64,000 nt of DNA from Pithys albifrons albifrons (taxonomy: Eukaryota > Chordata > Aves > Passeriformes > Thamnophilidae): contig NC_092471.1 of assembly GCF_047495875.1 (NCBI RefSeq), positions 4,361,001 through 4,425,000 of the forward strand, read 5' to 3'. Made by a program: the position numbers and the translations under genes. Every line of letters begins with the position of its first letter. Position 1 is the stretch's first letter. Below, piece after piece: positions 13,514-24,009 of this stretch. The notes beneath the pieces were generated by a model that was given only the letters and a program-made list of their open reading frames with translations, searched no databases and was not told the origin of the DNA.

Positions 13514-16500
13514 CTTTCACTAATTCATTCTTTTTCTGCATGGCTTTTCATTCTTCAAGTGTTTTTTGTTGGTGCAGCATCCTGGTATTTTTGTGTGTTT
13601 TTCAAGTATAATGAAGCCTTCAGACACCAAGGGGGTGTGAGGCACCAGTACCATCTAAAGGAGGAACTAAAAACAGTGCTGCAGCATTGCTAAATACATT
13701 CCTGCCAGAAGGACAGGAATGAGATCTCAGCCCAATCTGCATAGAGGGATCTGGATAAAAAGCCTTTAAATATCCTTCAGGACTGGAATTGAGCTTTGTA
13801 TTTGCTGTAGTGAAGTTACTGAATGGGTGCCCCTGGACTGCTGCCTGCCTGTGTCCCCTTTGATTTATCCCCACACTGCAGCTCAGCAGAGGTGCCGAGG
13901 CAGTCGGAGAGACGTGTGATAAAGTGTGACAAACCCTGTTCCTCGCAGGAGTTCAGCTGCCACCATGCATATTTTACATCTTCCTCTGATGTAAGGAGAG
14001 GTGCGAGTTCCTTTCTGAAGTCACAATTTGGAGCTGGCTACAGAGATTCAGCCTTGCCTGGAGCCAGAAGATGTCCATCAATGTGAAATGTTTCATTTTG
14101 GGTGAAGTGGCAACAAATCTTTTGCAACTGGAAGGAGGGGATGGGTTTCCTGACATGCTCAACCCTGATTTGTAAAGACAGAAAGGGCTTAATGAGCACC
14201 CTGCTAATTTAGCAACACAGGGTGTAGGCTGATAAATATTTTGACTTAATAATAATCCATTAAATGAAGTCCATCAAAAGTTATAGAAAATATTTTGGGA
14301 ATTAAGAATGAAATAAAAAATTACCTGAAAGTGCCTGCAGAGGTAAAGCCAAAGCCCATAAAAGTACAACTCTGCAGGAAGTTTAGCTGAGCTGAGAAAT
14401 ACTTATAAAAGGAAGTGATGATACAAAATGAGAAACTTCTGAAAGATGGAACAGAAATGTTTCAGGAAAAGAAAATAAAAAAGGCAAAAATCAAACCATT
14501 CATTTTGGATAAGTGATCTTCTGTAAAGAGAGATTAGAGAGATTAAATAATTTGAATTTTATTTTTTCTGCTCAATTCTGCTGTATATTAAATCAGGAGT
14601 CAAAACTTCTGGACTGACACTGCATAGTGCCATTTATAAATCTCTTTTGATTTCAGTGTCAGCAAGTTCCTCTTTGCCAGCATATGGGCTAATATTTCAT
14701 TCAGCAAAATCACTGATAAATTTAAATAAAAAGACTACTGCCCATGAAAAGAATATCTGGATCCCACAGTAAAGAAGAGAGAAACTAGGAAATGCTCCAT
14801 TTTGAACTAATTAGCCAAGAAAGGGATGTTCTTGATCTCTCTTGGTTCCATCCATGTTGAAGCATACACAGTCTTTATTTCTGCAAAGCTGTTGTAGACT
14901 GAGGATGACTGTACATAAGCTGCAGAGTGTAGGTGTAAAACCAGAACTATGAGATTGCCTGTTTAAGATTCAGTTTCTTCTCTTTCCTTTTCAAGGAGGT
15001 AAATAAATAGAAATTTTCAAATGATCCCATAAGGACATCATTTGTTGAGAAGAAACTCAGTACAATATTATTCCTTCTCACAGTGGGACATAACTAGCTG
15101 AAATTTCCTCAGTTGTGGTATTTGATTGTAATAATAGAGGAAGACTGCCCTGAAAAGCTCCTGTGATATAAGTTTGTTGGTGTCTGGCAATGCTCAGCTA
15201 TGTACCTGGAAGGCATTTACATACATAAAGCCCAGAGAGAAATTATTATAATCAATTGTATTGTTTTTCCTCACATTTCAGAATGGGATGCTACATCCAC
15301 AGTACAGCAAAAATCATGTGAGGAGAAAGGGATGTCATGTTAATTCATCTAAGTAAATTCTAATTTTCAGGTCCTTTGTGTGGCTGGGGAATAGCCCTGG
15401 CAGGATCATGGCTGCTGGCAGAGAAGTTCATTTCTTTCCCAGAAGAAAAGAAATCAAAACAGCTTTGCACTGATCAGCTGGCACAGGCTGCTGGATCAAT
15501 GGTTGGCAATTTGCAGGGCTGTGCTGTAGATAAGGCTGTCACATTTTGGCAGTCTCATCACTACCAGTCAGCCACATAATAGCTGATAGGTCCCTTTCAG
15601 ATAAAGATGAGTAGAAGATAGAAAAGTGAAGAGAAAGGGGAGTGAAAGGGGGATAGAGGAGGAAGGGAAGGTGATAAATCAGTGTTTTCAACCTCACCTT
15701 GTGGCTGTGCTCCTTTGGTTTCCAGTTCATTTAATTGTGTGTTAATATTGCTGTTAATTCTTGTATTTTTTTCAACTGATAGTGGTGGTGATCAGAGTAA
15801 TTCCTGAGTTTGTGTTTTATCCTTCTGAAAATGAAAAGATGTTTGCTGAAAAATAGTGCCTCTCCCCAAGCCCCCAAACCCCAAAGCATAGGGTTTAGTC
15901 ATGATCTGCTTCAAGATGTCAAAATCTGTCTAGTTCCCACTTTAAGATTACAGTTTCTCACTATTTTTAGTGTAAGTGTATTGAGTAAAGAAAGTGGACT
16001 TTTGGTCACTGATACCCTACTGGTCCATGATGTCTTGCAGCTTAGCTCTAGGGAGGTTGGAGGTTTCTTTAGCAAAGGTTGTGTCTTGGGCAAGGCAAGG
16101 TAGTAAGGAAGTGAAAAGAACAGGAAAAAAGGTGCTTAAGTAGCAGCTGAATTATTTTTTAATGCTTCTGGATTTGGGAAAATTGGGAAAATAGCAGCTT
16201 CCTCTGAATTCTTCAGCTTTCCATTGTTCTAGTGGCTCACTGCAGGTTGTAAGGGAATCTGTTGGTGACTGGATGGAAGAACAGAGGAAAGAGGAGGGGG
16301 ACTCATTACCTTAATACTGATAAAGCAGCTAAATATGCTTAGGGAGATGTAGGCATTTCCAAGAGCCTGAGAACACACAGAGTAAAGGTTCATTAATAAA
16401 AAAATGCCCTGGCTATTCTTAATCATCTTGGATCTTGAGTTTTTATTAGGTATTCCTGACTATTGGGAATGTTTCTAATTCCAATGTCTAGTGTTCTCCA

Positions 16501-17089
16501 GCCTTCCAAAATCAATTGTACCCAGTGAAGGGAATAAGTACATTTTTTTACTTTTTCTTTTTTTTTTTCCGTATTTTACCTATCAGGAGGAATAACATGT
16601 TCATTTTCTTTGTAAAGGAACAAAAGTAATTTTTTTTCTCTGCAAAACCAATTTTCAAATGTTTTTTTATCAGAGCAATTTAATATGACTCATTTTGGAA
16701 ATCTCCATACAAATTATTTCTGCTGTTTAGTCCTTCAGTCTCTCCCTCTTGTGAATAATAGAGGAAAACAACTCCTTTTGATCCATTGCAGAGGAGCTGA
16801 TGAAACTGTATGTATCAGCAGTGAGGTAGAAGAACCCTCCCTAAAGTCCAAAAGGATTTGAGATGTAGTCAGCCAAGTCTTTCAGACCTATTTTCCAACT
16901 TGATTTAGTCAATTCTTATGGTGCATTGCACCACTTTGTTGTGACTTGATGTCAGAAATACTAAAAAAAAAAAGAAAGGGGAGGGTTGTGGGGGAAACCT
17001 CTCCTTATTGGCATTCCGGGGAATTAAAGACCAGGAACAAGAATGGCACAGTGGCAGCTGACAGGGATTGTTTATTTAATTCTTTCAAT
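13514..17089. other. Non-coding stretch
   Basis: No gene recognised. Open frames are all below 100 codons, overlap one another on both strands and have no exon context. A few T or A runs occur near 16560 and 16964. No repeat family was identified. Confidence 0.5.
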
Positions 17090-17520
17090 TTGTTCACTTT
17101 AATGAAACACCAAAAGATTTGAGTGAGCGGTAATTAACAAGACAGAGCCTGTCTAATGAAACCAGTACAGGAGGATATTTGTTTCAAGGATCAATAGAAG
17201 CCTGTGAGTGAGGATCATACCAGCATCACTCAGGAAAACAAATCACCTTGTGCCAATCAATTGTCATGCTGCACATGCATGAATCTGTGTGAAGCATTTT
17301 AAATATTGCATCAGGAGAGAGACAGGCAAAGAAAAGCTCGGTGCATTTGGAGGTATCTGGTACTTAATTTGTTGGTCTGTCAGGTACTATAATTATACTT
17401 GTAGCTTTCTTCTTCTGTGCCTTCAATAGTCATTACTGAGCAAGTCTGGTGACATAATCTAATTAGAGTATTCTTCTCCGAGCCCATTCCATAAGGTGTC
17501 TTTGTGTTCTAACTATTGCT
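17090..17520. promoter_or_regulatory. Candidate conserved non-coding element
   Basis: Unique, repeat-free AT-rich sequence dense in words typical of developmental enhancers: GGTAATTAAC near 17130, CCAATCAATTG near 17255, a TAATTAG-type site near 17460, and several GATA/ATCA-like sites. Isolated CpGs are retained near 17127, 17339 and 17479. The call is pattern-based and needs a conservation track; the boundaries are approximate. Confidence 0.25.
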
Positions 17521-18118
17521 GCTTGCATGTTTTCAGGAAAACAACAGACTGCATTCCCAGAGAGAAAAAAAGCAGAGCAGCTGATAGAAAAAGTTACTTC
17601 TCTGACAATCCTTTTGGCCCTCTGGAGGCAGCAGTTGGATTCCCTGTTGCCACCAGTTGACTTAGCAATTAATAATGCAGCAATTAGCAGTGAGTTTCCA
17701 GATCTCTGTGCACAAGGCAGGATTTTATTTATGCAGGGACATTACCGACAATAACAGAGTAAAAAGGGAACGGGGTGGAGAAATTGCATCTCAAAATACA
17801 GAACCAGTTTGGTGGTGGGAAGAATAGGGTTAGTGCTAAAGGAAGGTAAATATTTGCTACATGAGATTATTGGAAGCAATTTTGAAGCTTCTGCAAAATT
17901 GTTTTGCTTCTAAAGGACATAAATTTGAAGTTATGTACTTGACAGAACAGAACTCAAAATGGTTTTAACTGCATGGAAAGATGCCAGTCAGAGGGAAATA
18001 TTTAGGAAGTGGATTATAGTGCTGCCTGTAATTTAGAATGGGATTGACTGGAGAAGGTACAGAAGGGCTCCTTTCAGCAGCAGCTGAAGGTAATTCAGAG
18101 CCCTAAGAAAGTCAGATT

Positions 18119-18168
18119 GGTTTTTGTTTTGTTTGTTTGGATTGTGTATTTTTTCTTTTTTTTTTTCC
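18119..18168. repeat. T/G-rich low-complexity tract
   Basis: GTTTT/GTTT-type sequence runs into a T-rich run interrupted by one C. Simple sequence. Confidence 0.75.
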
Positions 18169-19773
18169 TAAAAACTAGGAGGTGTAGACATAGGTCTTTG
18201 AAAAAGAACTTAAATTCATTGAAGCTCAGCCTCTGAGTTGAACAGTGGAGCAATCTCAGAGCCAAGGCACTGCTGAAACTAAAATAACCAGGGGAGTGTA
18301 GATGTGTAGACTTGAACTGAAGAGAACAGTGTGGAGGATGCAGAGAAATTGTGAATGAGATTCATTTGGGTGGCGGGAGGAGGTTCAGAAGCTTTACTTT
18401 TTTATTCATCCTTGTAGATGCAATGATGAATGACACTTTCTTTGGAGCTGCTGGTGTATTATTAGGAATTTTGTTCCAAAACACCTTTTCTGGTTTTTAT
18501 TCTTGTCTGTAAAACAATTAGAAGACAAATGTTACACTTTTATCTGATGGATTCTTTGTCAGATATTCACAAAACCCCATTTGGATTATGGAAACACATT
18601 TTTAGCACAAATTCAGAAATTCAAACTGTCATGTATATCTGATGGGTCTTGTGGAATTTGTGTGGAATGTTCACCCCCCAGCACCCATGACCAAGAGGGA
18701 ATGCAGCAGGGAGGCACTAACTGAGCTTTTGGTCCAAGTACCAAAGACAAGATGATCCAGAAGTTGCCCAAGGTGGCAAGATTTATAGGCTAGAAGCTGC
18801 AATGGATGGATGAGAGGAAATTGTCTTTGGCCATTACAAATAGTGCATTTATATATCAGGATATTGCCCCATCAAATTATTAGGAGATAGCAGCAGGAGC
18901 AACTGGAAATTGCTTTGGTCATGTTATTTCTTATTGTTTCATCCATGTGTATACATTTTGATTGTATATGTCTAAAAATATGTATTTGGGATAAAAACAG
19001 TAATTTCTGTCATCACGGCAAGTGAGAAGTGGGAATTATGAACCAAGAATGTGTTTGGTTTGCAGCCTTTGCTTTGTGTGGCAGGAGAAGTGCAATGGGA
19101 TAAGGGATTACCTTGTATAGTGAAGCTGATTTACCATTCAAATCCTGGAACTGATTTCTGCTGTAACAATAAACCAGCACCTTCCCACAGCCACCGATTT
19201 GGAAGCAACAAAGCATTGCAAGGAATATGTGAAGGTGTCAAAAATCTATATTTCATTTATCAAAATGAGATGCAAAACATCAGTTATTGAACTGTAGAGA
19301 CACTAAATAAAAGTATTTAGGATTCAGCCTAAGCTCTGCACTATTTGCTGCCTGTCAGGGAAATGCATCAGTTGTAGGGGATTCTTAAAATTCCCACAGT
19401 AAACAACTGGGAAACTGGAATTGTACAAGGTTTAACTGGTAAAAAGTGCATTTTTTTTGCAATAGCCAGAAATATGTATCCTGAGAAAGAAGTGTTGCTG
19501 ACAGGAAGAAAATTGAAATCTTCGAGGTTCAGAGCTGGCAAAATTTCAGAAAAGTAGACAGAGGCTTACAGAAAATGTATCTTTTTGTTCATGACAGCCA
19601 TTGGAATGATCATTATCTGAGAGATATAATTATATGAAAGCAATGCTGGAAGGTCACAGTAATAGAGGACAACCATGGTCACAGGGATAGAAGTTATGCT
19701 GGGAGGTTGGATCCAGGTGCTCAAAGCCATCAGCCACTTGAGGCAACTTATAAAAATTCTGTTGTATAAAAAA

Positions 19774-19893
19774 GTTTTGGCTTTGTGTTTGTTTTGGTTT
19801 TTGTTCTTTTTTTTTTTTTTTTTAGTTTTTTGGGGGGTTTTAAGTTTTGGTTGGTTTTTTGTTTTGATTTTGTTTTTATTTTGCTTTGATTGT
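19774..19893. repeat. T/G-rich low-complexity tract
   Basis: About 120 bases are nearly free of A and C on the plus strand. They include 17 consecutive T at 19807-19823 and a G6 run near 19832. The plus-strand frame across it gives a low-complexity F/L/W/V protein that should not be believed. Confidence 0.85.
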
Positions 19894-20799
19894 GTGTATT
19901 TAACACTGTAAATCTGGTAACATCATTATGCTACTTGTGGAAAAGGAATTGATCCTCCTCCACATCTCACAAAGGATCCAGTTGTGAGGTTAATGGCTGC
20001 TGAGTGGCACAGGTATTACCCATGTGCTTGTCTGGTTTTAGAGCTGTGATTTGGATTTTTTTTAATAACCCCACAACTTCTGAGAATGCAGCTTATGATA
20101 AAGCTTTACAAAGAATAATTTATTCTTTGTCCCCTGCATGACTGATAGTGACATTTTTCTTACAGTGAAAGCCATATTCTTTCTCAACATGAACAAGATA
20201 ATGAAAAAAAATCTATGTTGCTTTTCTGTTTCCATTAAAGACTTCTCTGATTTTCATGTGTTTGTTACTGCTTGGTGAATTTATACAAAATCATGTTTCT
20301 ATTCCCTTTAACAGATACTTTTCCCTCTTCTTTTTTTAGATATTTTTCTGACGACTTCAATATTTTTTCTGTACAATCATCAACACATCTTTAGAGTGTG
20401 GCCAGGTATATTTTCAATATAGAGAAAAACAAAATAGGTAGAAAAAAAAGGCATCTAATTTGTAGAGGAGTGGTAAAGAAACTCAGTGCTCAGGCTCATT
20501 TTTATTGCTTCCATGCCCAATCATAATAGATAATAAATGTGTATGACTTATCAGTAGCAGTGAGAACGCTGAATTAAGGTACATTGTATTTTAAAGTATA
20601 TTTCCCTTGTAAATTGTTCTGGAAAATTGTGCAAGTTGTAAATATTCTATATGAGAGCATGCATCAGATTTGATGTTCTACTGGGAAGGTCAAACTGCTT
20701 TTTGAAGTAGGTGTCAGGAATTGAGAAGATACTCAGGTTTTTGATTTTTTTTAAATGCAAAGAGTCATTTCTTCTTAATTTTGATATTCCCTTCTTTAT

Positions 20800-21000
20800 T
20801 TTATAGTTTGTACCTGCTAGACTGTATTAATTACCCCGAAACAACATGCATAAATCAAATGTCCCGACTGATTTCATCCCTAATGTATCTCAGAACGCTA
20901 ATTATTAGCAGAAATTAGGCAAAGCTACACACGAATAGGTTATGCATTAATGTACTACGTGAAAAAGCAAAGGCTCACAGTCCTTGTGGTAAATTCTCCT
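20800..21000. promoter_or_regulatory. Candidate conserved non-coding element (best in window)
   Basis: Five CpGs are kept between 20821 and 20960 in otherwise AT-rich, CpG-poor DNA. The block contains the dyad gctaattattagc at 20897-20909 (six-base arms around one base), giving two opposed TAAT cores, plus ATGCATAA and ATGCATTAA words resembling POU/homeodomain sites. No repeat or open frame explains it. The pattern fits a deeply conserved enhancer; the conservation itself is inferred, not seen. Confidence 0.35.
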
Positions 21001-21395
21001 TGCAAGCTTCAGATGAGAACTACCTTCAGAGCTGGTGTGGCTGAAAATACTTCACTGTCCCCATGTCTATAAAAGATCTCTCATGTGTTTGACACTTTTT
21101 GGGTATGTCTAATTTTTTTCCTGAAGCCATCAGGTATGTCAGTAGCTATGGAGTAATTGGTTTTCAGATGCCGAAGGAAGAAATTTTTATCTTCTTCCTG
21201 TAATCTCTTTCATTTATTTTTTTTTAATCCTAGAAGTCTGTCCTTATTTCTGCCAACTTATGCTTGACATTTTAGCAACCTCTTGTCCACCATGTTCTCA
21301 TTTATGTTGATGAAATGTTATTCACAACACTGGGAGTGTCCGAATATCTATTACGGGTAAATGCCTCCCTGACATCCGATCCCGTCAGATCTCGG

Positions 21396-21475
21396 AAGCT
21401 CAGCAGGGTCAGCCCTGGATTAGTACTTGGATGGGAGCCCTCCTGGGAAATGCCGGGGGCTGTAGGTTCTAGTCC
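21396..21475 (+). promoter_or_regulatory. Internal Pol III promoter-like boxes (5S box A and C, tRNA-type B box)
   Basis: The 5S box A region is present at 21396-21408 (aagctcagcaggg, one change from 5S). The box C region is at 21424-21440 (tacttggatgggagccc, one change). Right after the 5S homology, ggttctagtcc at 21465-21475 matches the tRNA B-box consensus GGTTCGANTCC at all but one base. Together they would allow TFIIIA/TFIIIC recruitment if the element is transcribed. Transcription itself is not shown. Confidence 0.5.
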
Positions 21476-21534
21476 TGAGGACTTCACTGGCACCGTCCAA
21501 GCTCGCTCGGCCGTGGCAGATGAACCTCAGGACT
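21471..21534 (+). repeat. Inverted repeat / RNA hairpin in the 5S-headed element
   Basis: agtcctgagg at 21471-21480 is the exact reverse complement of cctcaggact at 21525-21534. Inside, cactggc (21485-21491) can pair with gccgtg (21510-21515) with one bulged T, extending a stem-loop of about 64 nt in a plus-strand transcript. It suggests a structured RNA body rather than random flanking DNA. Confidence 0.7.
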
Positions 21535-21691
21535 GAAATGGTGGGGCCAGTTCTGCGCATGCTGAGCCTCACCTAAAATCCACTGCGCAGGCTGGAGGGG
21601 CACACCCACGTGGGGACAGCCCTGCCCAAATCTTCGTTCATGAAGTTTGGCCATACATACATATAAAAGCAGTGTGAGGAAAAAATGGCTG

Positions 21692-21696
21692 TTTTT
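21692..21696 (+). terminator. Possible Pol III terminator (T5)
   Basis: A TTTTT run lies 30 bases after the CATA tail. No run of four or more T occurs between 21346 and 21691, so a Pol III transcript starting at the 5S head could read the whole element and stop here, giving an RNA of about 345 nt. T runs are common in this AT-rich DNA, so position is the only support. Confidence 0.3.
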
Positions 21697-21702
21697 ATGT
21701 TG

Positions 21703-23287
21703 TATCAATATTCATTGCACTTGTAATTGCTCTTGCAGTTGTAAAGATAAAAGAAATGGGGAACCTGTTAAACAGAAAAATTATCAGGTATCTGAGTTGT
21801 GAACATGATCTAGTCCAATCTGTGCAGATGTTGCTGGAAAGGCTTAAGGCTATTGCATCCAAATTTTTTTTCAAGTATTTACTGTTAGTTGCATTTAGTT
21901 CTTTAAAGTTGGTTTCCTTCTATTTGAGGGATACAGAGAATTTAAAATGTGTTCTATCTTTTCTTCTTTGTAAATGCAAAGGAACAAATGTCTGCATAAA
22001 TTATTGCGTCACACAAATGGGAGCATAGACCAGTGTGACTGTTGCCTTTTCTCCCTAATACTTTAAAACTCTTACTCAGTGTTGTACAACTGGATATATG
22101 ACAGGTAGAGAGATGTCTCCTCATTTAGGATAGGAAAATACGACTGGAAGGTCTCCAGGTGTTTGGTTTGATTTAGTCGCATTTGTAGTTGTGTCAGAGA
22201 GAGAATAGACCCTAAGGAAAGCCATAGAGCTGTGATGTATTGCTCTACAAGGACTGCATTAGAGCCCCTGTCTGGTAGTGTAAATAAAGACTTTTATATT
22301 TTCATTTATTGACTGCAGTGCTAAGAAAGCTTTACATTGTCTAGTAGAAGTGGCTGAAAAATAATGTATGGAGAATCTATAGGAGACACAGAAGCATTTT
22401 AGAAAGTAGAGAGCAATTGGCTCTATCATCAAAGACAAAAGCATTGTTATATAGAGGTTACTTTGATTCTCCAAGACCTTCTGATATTTCTCCTTGTGTT
22501 GAGCTGCTGAAAGCACCTTTAGCAGACAAGTCAAAATCTGCTTTTACTGGGGGTATGTGGGGCTTCATAGTCTATTTGTGTTTTCTGAAATGATGACATC
22601 CCCTGGAAAGAGTGGTCCTCTGCCACTGGGACTATAGCATCTTTTTCTTTAGGTACATTATGACCAGACTGAGCTCTGGGTTGTGTGGAAATGCAGCAGT
22701 GCTGGTCCAAGTGCATTTGGATGAGGGTGCACTGAGGGCTGGACACCAAACTCAACCTGCAAACCACAACTTGGTCTGATTTTTAATGAATGTGCAAAAA
22801 AAATGGTGCATGGAAGATTGTGAAAAACTCACACATTCCATTAATTCTATATTCACATTTCTCTTCTTAGGCTTCTGTATCACTGAATGTATAGGGTTAT
22901 GATATAGTATGTAATATCTTCAATGTTTCAATAGAAATGAGTGATTAATACTTCACAAAGCAATGAAATTCACTATCACTTTATTAGCTCCTGAATTTTG
23001 CTCTTTTCAGCAGAGCACATGTACATTGTGCTGCTTTCTTGCCTTTGCTCTAGACCAAGTCTGTATCATAGTGGTGAATGTTCCTTTGAAGGCTTTTAAC
23101 CATCAAAATATGAGTGCTTGAGCAGGCAGGAAGCACTGGCCTGAGTTCTGCCACTGTCATGATTCTTGATGTTGTGAATCAGTCCTTGTGGCTCAGATAT
23201 CACTGTTAAAATGGAATGGATGTGAACAGAGAAAAGGTATGGAAGAGATCACAGCTCATATTAGTCAATCTAAACCTGTCTTTGTAG
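21703..23287. other. Non-coding stretch
   Basis: No gene or repeat family recognised. Only short open frames on both strands. Ordinary AT-rich DNA between the 5S-headed element and the first CR1 copy. Confidence 0.5.
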
Positions 23288-23371
23288 AGTGTTCCCTTCC
23301 AATCAAAATCTGGTTTTATTCACGTAAATAACAAAGAAAATAACAATGATTTTGATCTAAAAATTCCTCAG
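23288..23371 (+). other. Weak exon candidate (84 nt)
   Basis: A pyrimidine-containing acceptor-like end (tgtctttgtag) precedes 23288. A strong donor-like CAG/GTGAGT follows 23371. The 84 bases between are open in one frame for exactly 28 codons (beginning S-V-P-F-Q), with phase 0 at both ends; a stop immediately precedes the acceptor in that frame. The peptide (N/K/D-rich) resembles nothing I know. It lies about 340 bases upstream of a CR1 copy. Chance is a likely explanation. Confidence 0.12.
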
Positions 23372-23707
23372 GTGAGTTTGCAGAGATGTTTGTACTCATC
23401 TCTTATTTATACTCATTTTATGAAAGAAGGAAGTTGGATGGAGATATACAGTCACTTATTCTTTGATCAGCACCTCTATAGGCAATGTCAGTAAGGCAGG
23501 AGGAACGTGCTCTGTGGTCACCTCACACTGTTGATGTGTCCTGAGCACTGTCAACCCATAGGAAGTGGTGATGTGAAGGAGGTGGAGCATTACAATTTAA
23601 GTGGACTTTTCACTCTGCAAAAAACTGCAAATAAAATATTTTTAATGCTGCATTTATTGGTAAGGCATGAGAGAGCTGCTGTCTTGAATTTAGAGGAAAA
23701 GAATTAA

Positions 23708-24008
23708 AGGAGGTTGTAGCAAGGGGAGGGCTTGTTCTCTTCTCCCTGATAACAAGAGACAGGATGAGAAGAAATGTGTTTAAGTTAGGCCAGGGGAGGT
23801 TAAGATTAGACATTAGGGAAAAGTTCTTCTCTGGAAGGATGATCAGGCATTGGAACAGGCTGCCCAGAGAAGTGGTGGAATCACCATCCTTGGAAGTGTT
23901 CATAAAATGTGGAGGCATTGAGAACATGGTTTAGTGGTGAACATGACGGTGTTGGGTTAACAGTTGTACTTGGTCTTGGAGAGCTTTTCCAACCCTAATG
24001 ATTCTATA
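23708..24008 (+). mobile_element. CR1 LINE fragment, 3' end
   Basis: About 300 bases match the 3' end of avian CR1 in forward orientation. It includes the block around 23850-23890 (aacaggctgcccagagaagtgg) and ends in the CR1 terminus ttttccaaccctaatgattctat. It is 5'-truncated, as most bird CR1 copies are, and retains no coding capacity. The minus-strand frame at 23610-23927 is just its antisense. Moderate divergence suggests an inactive copy of a CR1 family with the TTAGGTTAA-like segment near 23950. Confidence 0.93.
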
Positions 24009-24009
24009 A

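Larger units (their letters stand above)
17521..20799. other. Non-coding stretch
   Basis: No gene recognised. Contains T/G-rich tracts at 18119-18168 and 19774-19893 and otherwise ordinary AT-rich DNA. A GC-richer patch at about 18660-18800 could not be assigned to a repeat. Confidence 0.5.
21346..21662 (+). repeat. 5S rRNA-headed composite element (SINE-like)
   Basis: Bases 21346-21466 align to vertebrate 5S rRNA, most clearly over 21375-21466, where roughly nine in ten positions match the 5S sequence as I know it. The 5S internal promoter parts are recognisable. The element continues through a tRNA-like B box (21465-21475), a CpG-rich body I cannot assign, and a tail of CATA units at 21652-21662. 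There are 12 CpGs between 21361 and 21660, far more than in the flanks, which suggests recent insertion or selection. 5S-headed SINEs (SINE3, AmnSINE1 with its Deu domain) are known in vertebrates. I cannot say whether the body is Deu-related. A 5S pseudogene joined to unrelated sequence is the main alternative. Confidence 0.7.

Noticed and set aside
21346..21466. Functional 5S rRNA gene
   Set aside because: Two single-base insertions, several substitutions and a poorly matching 5' third. No T run directly follows the 5S end, and other sequence continues for about 200 bases.
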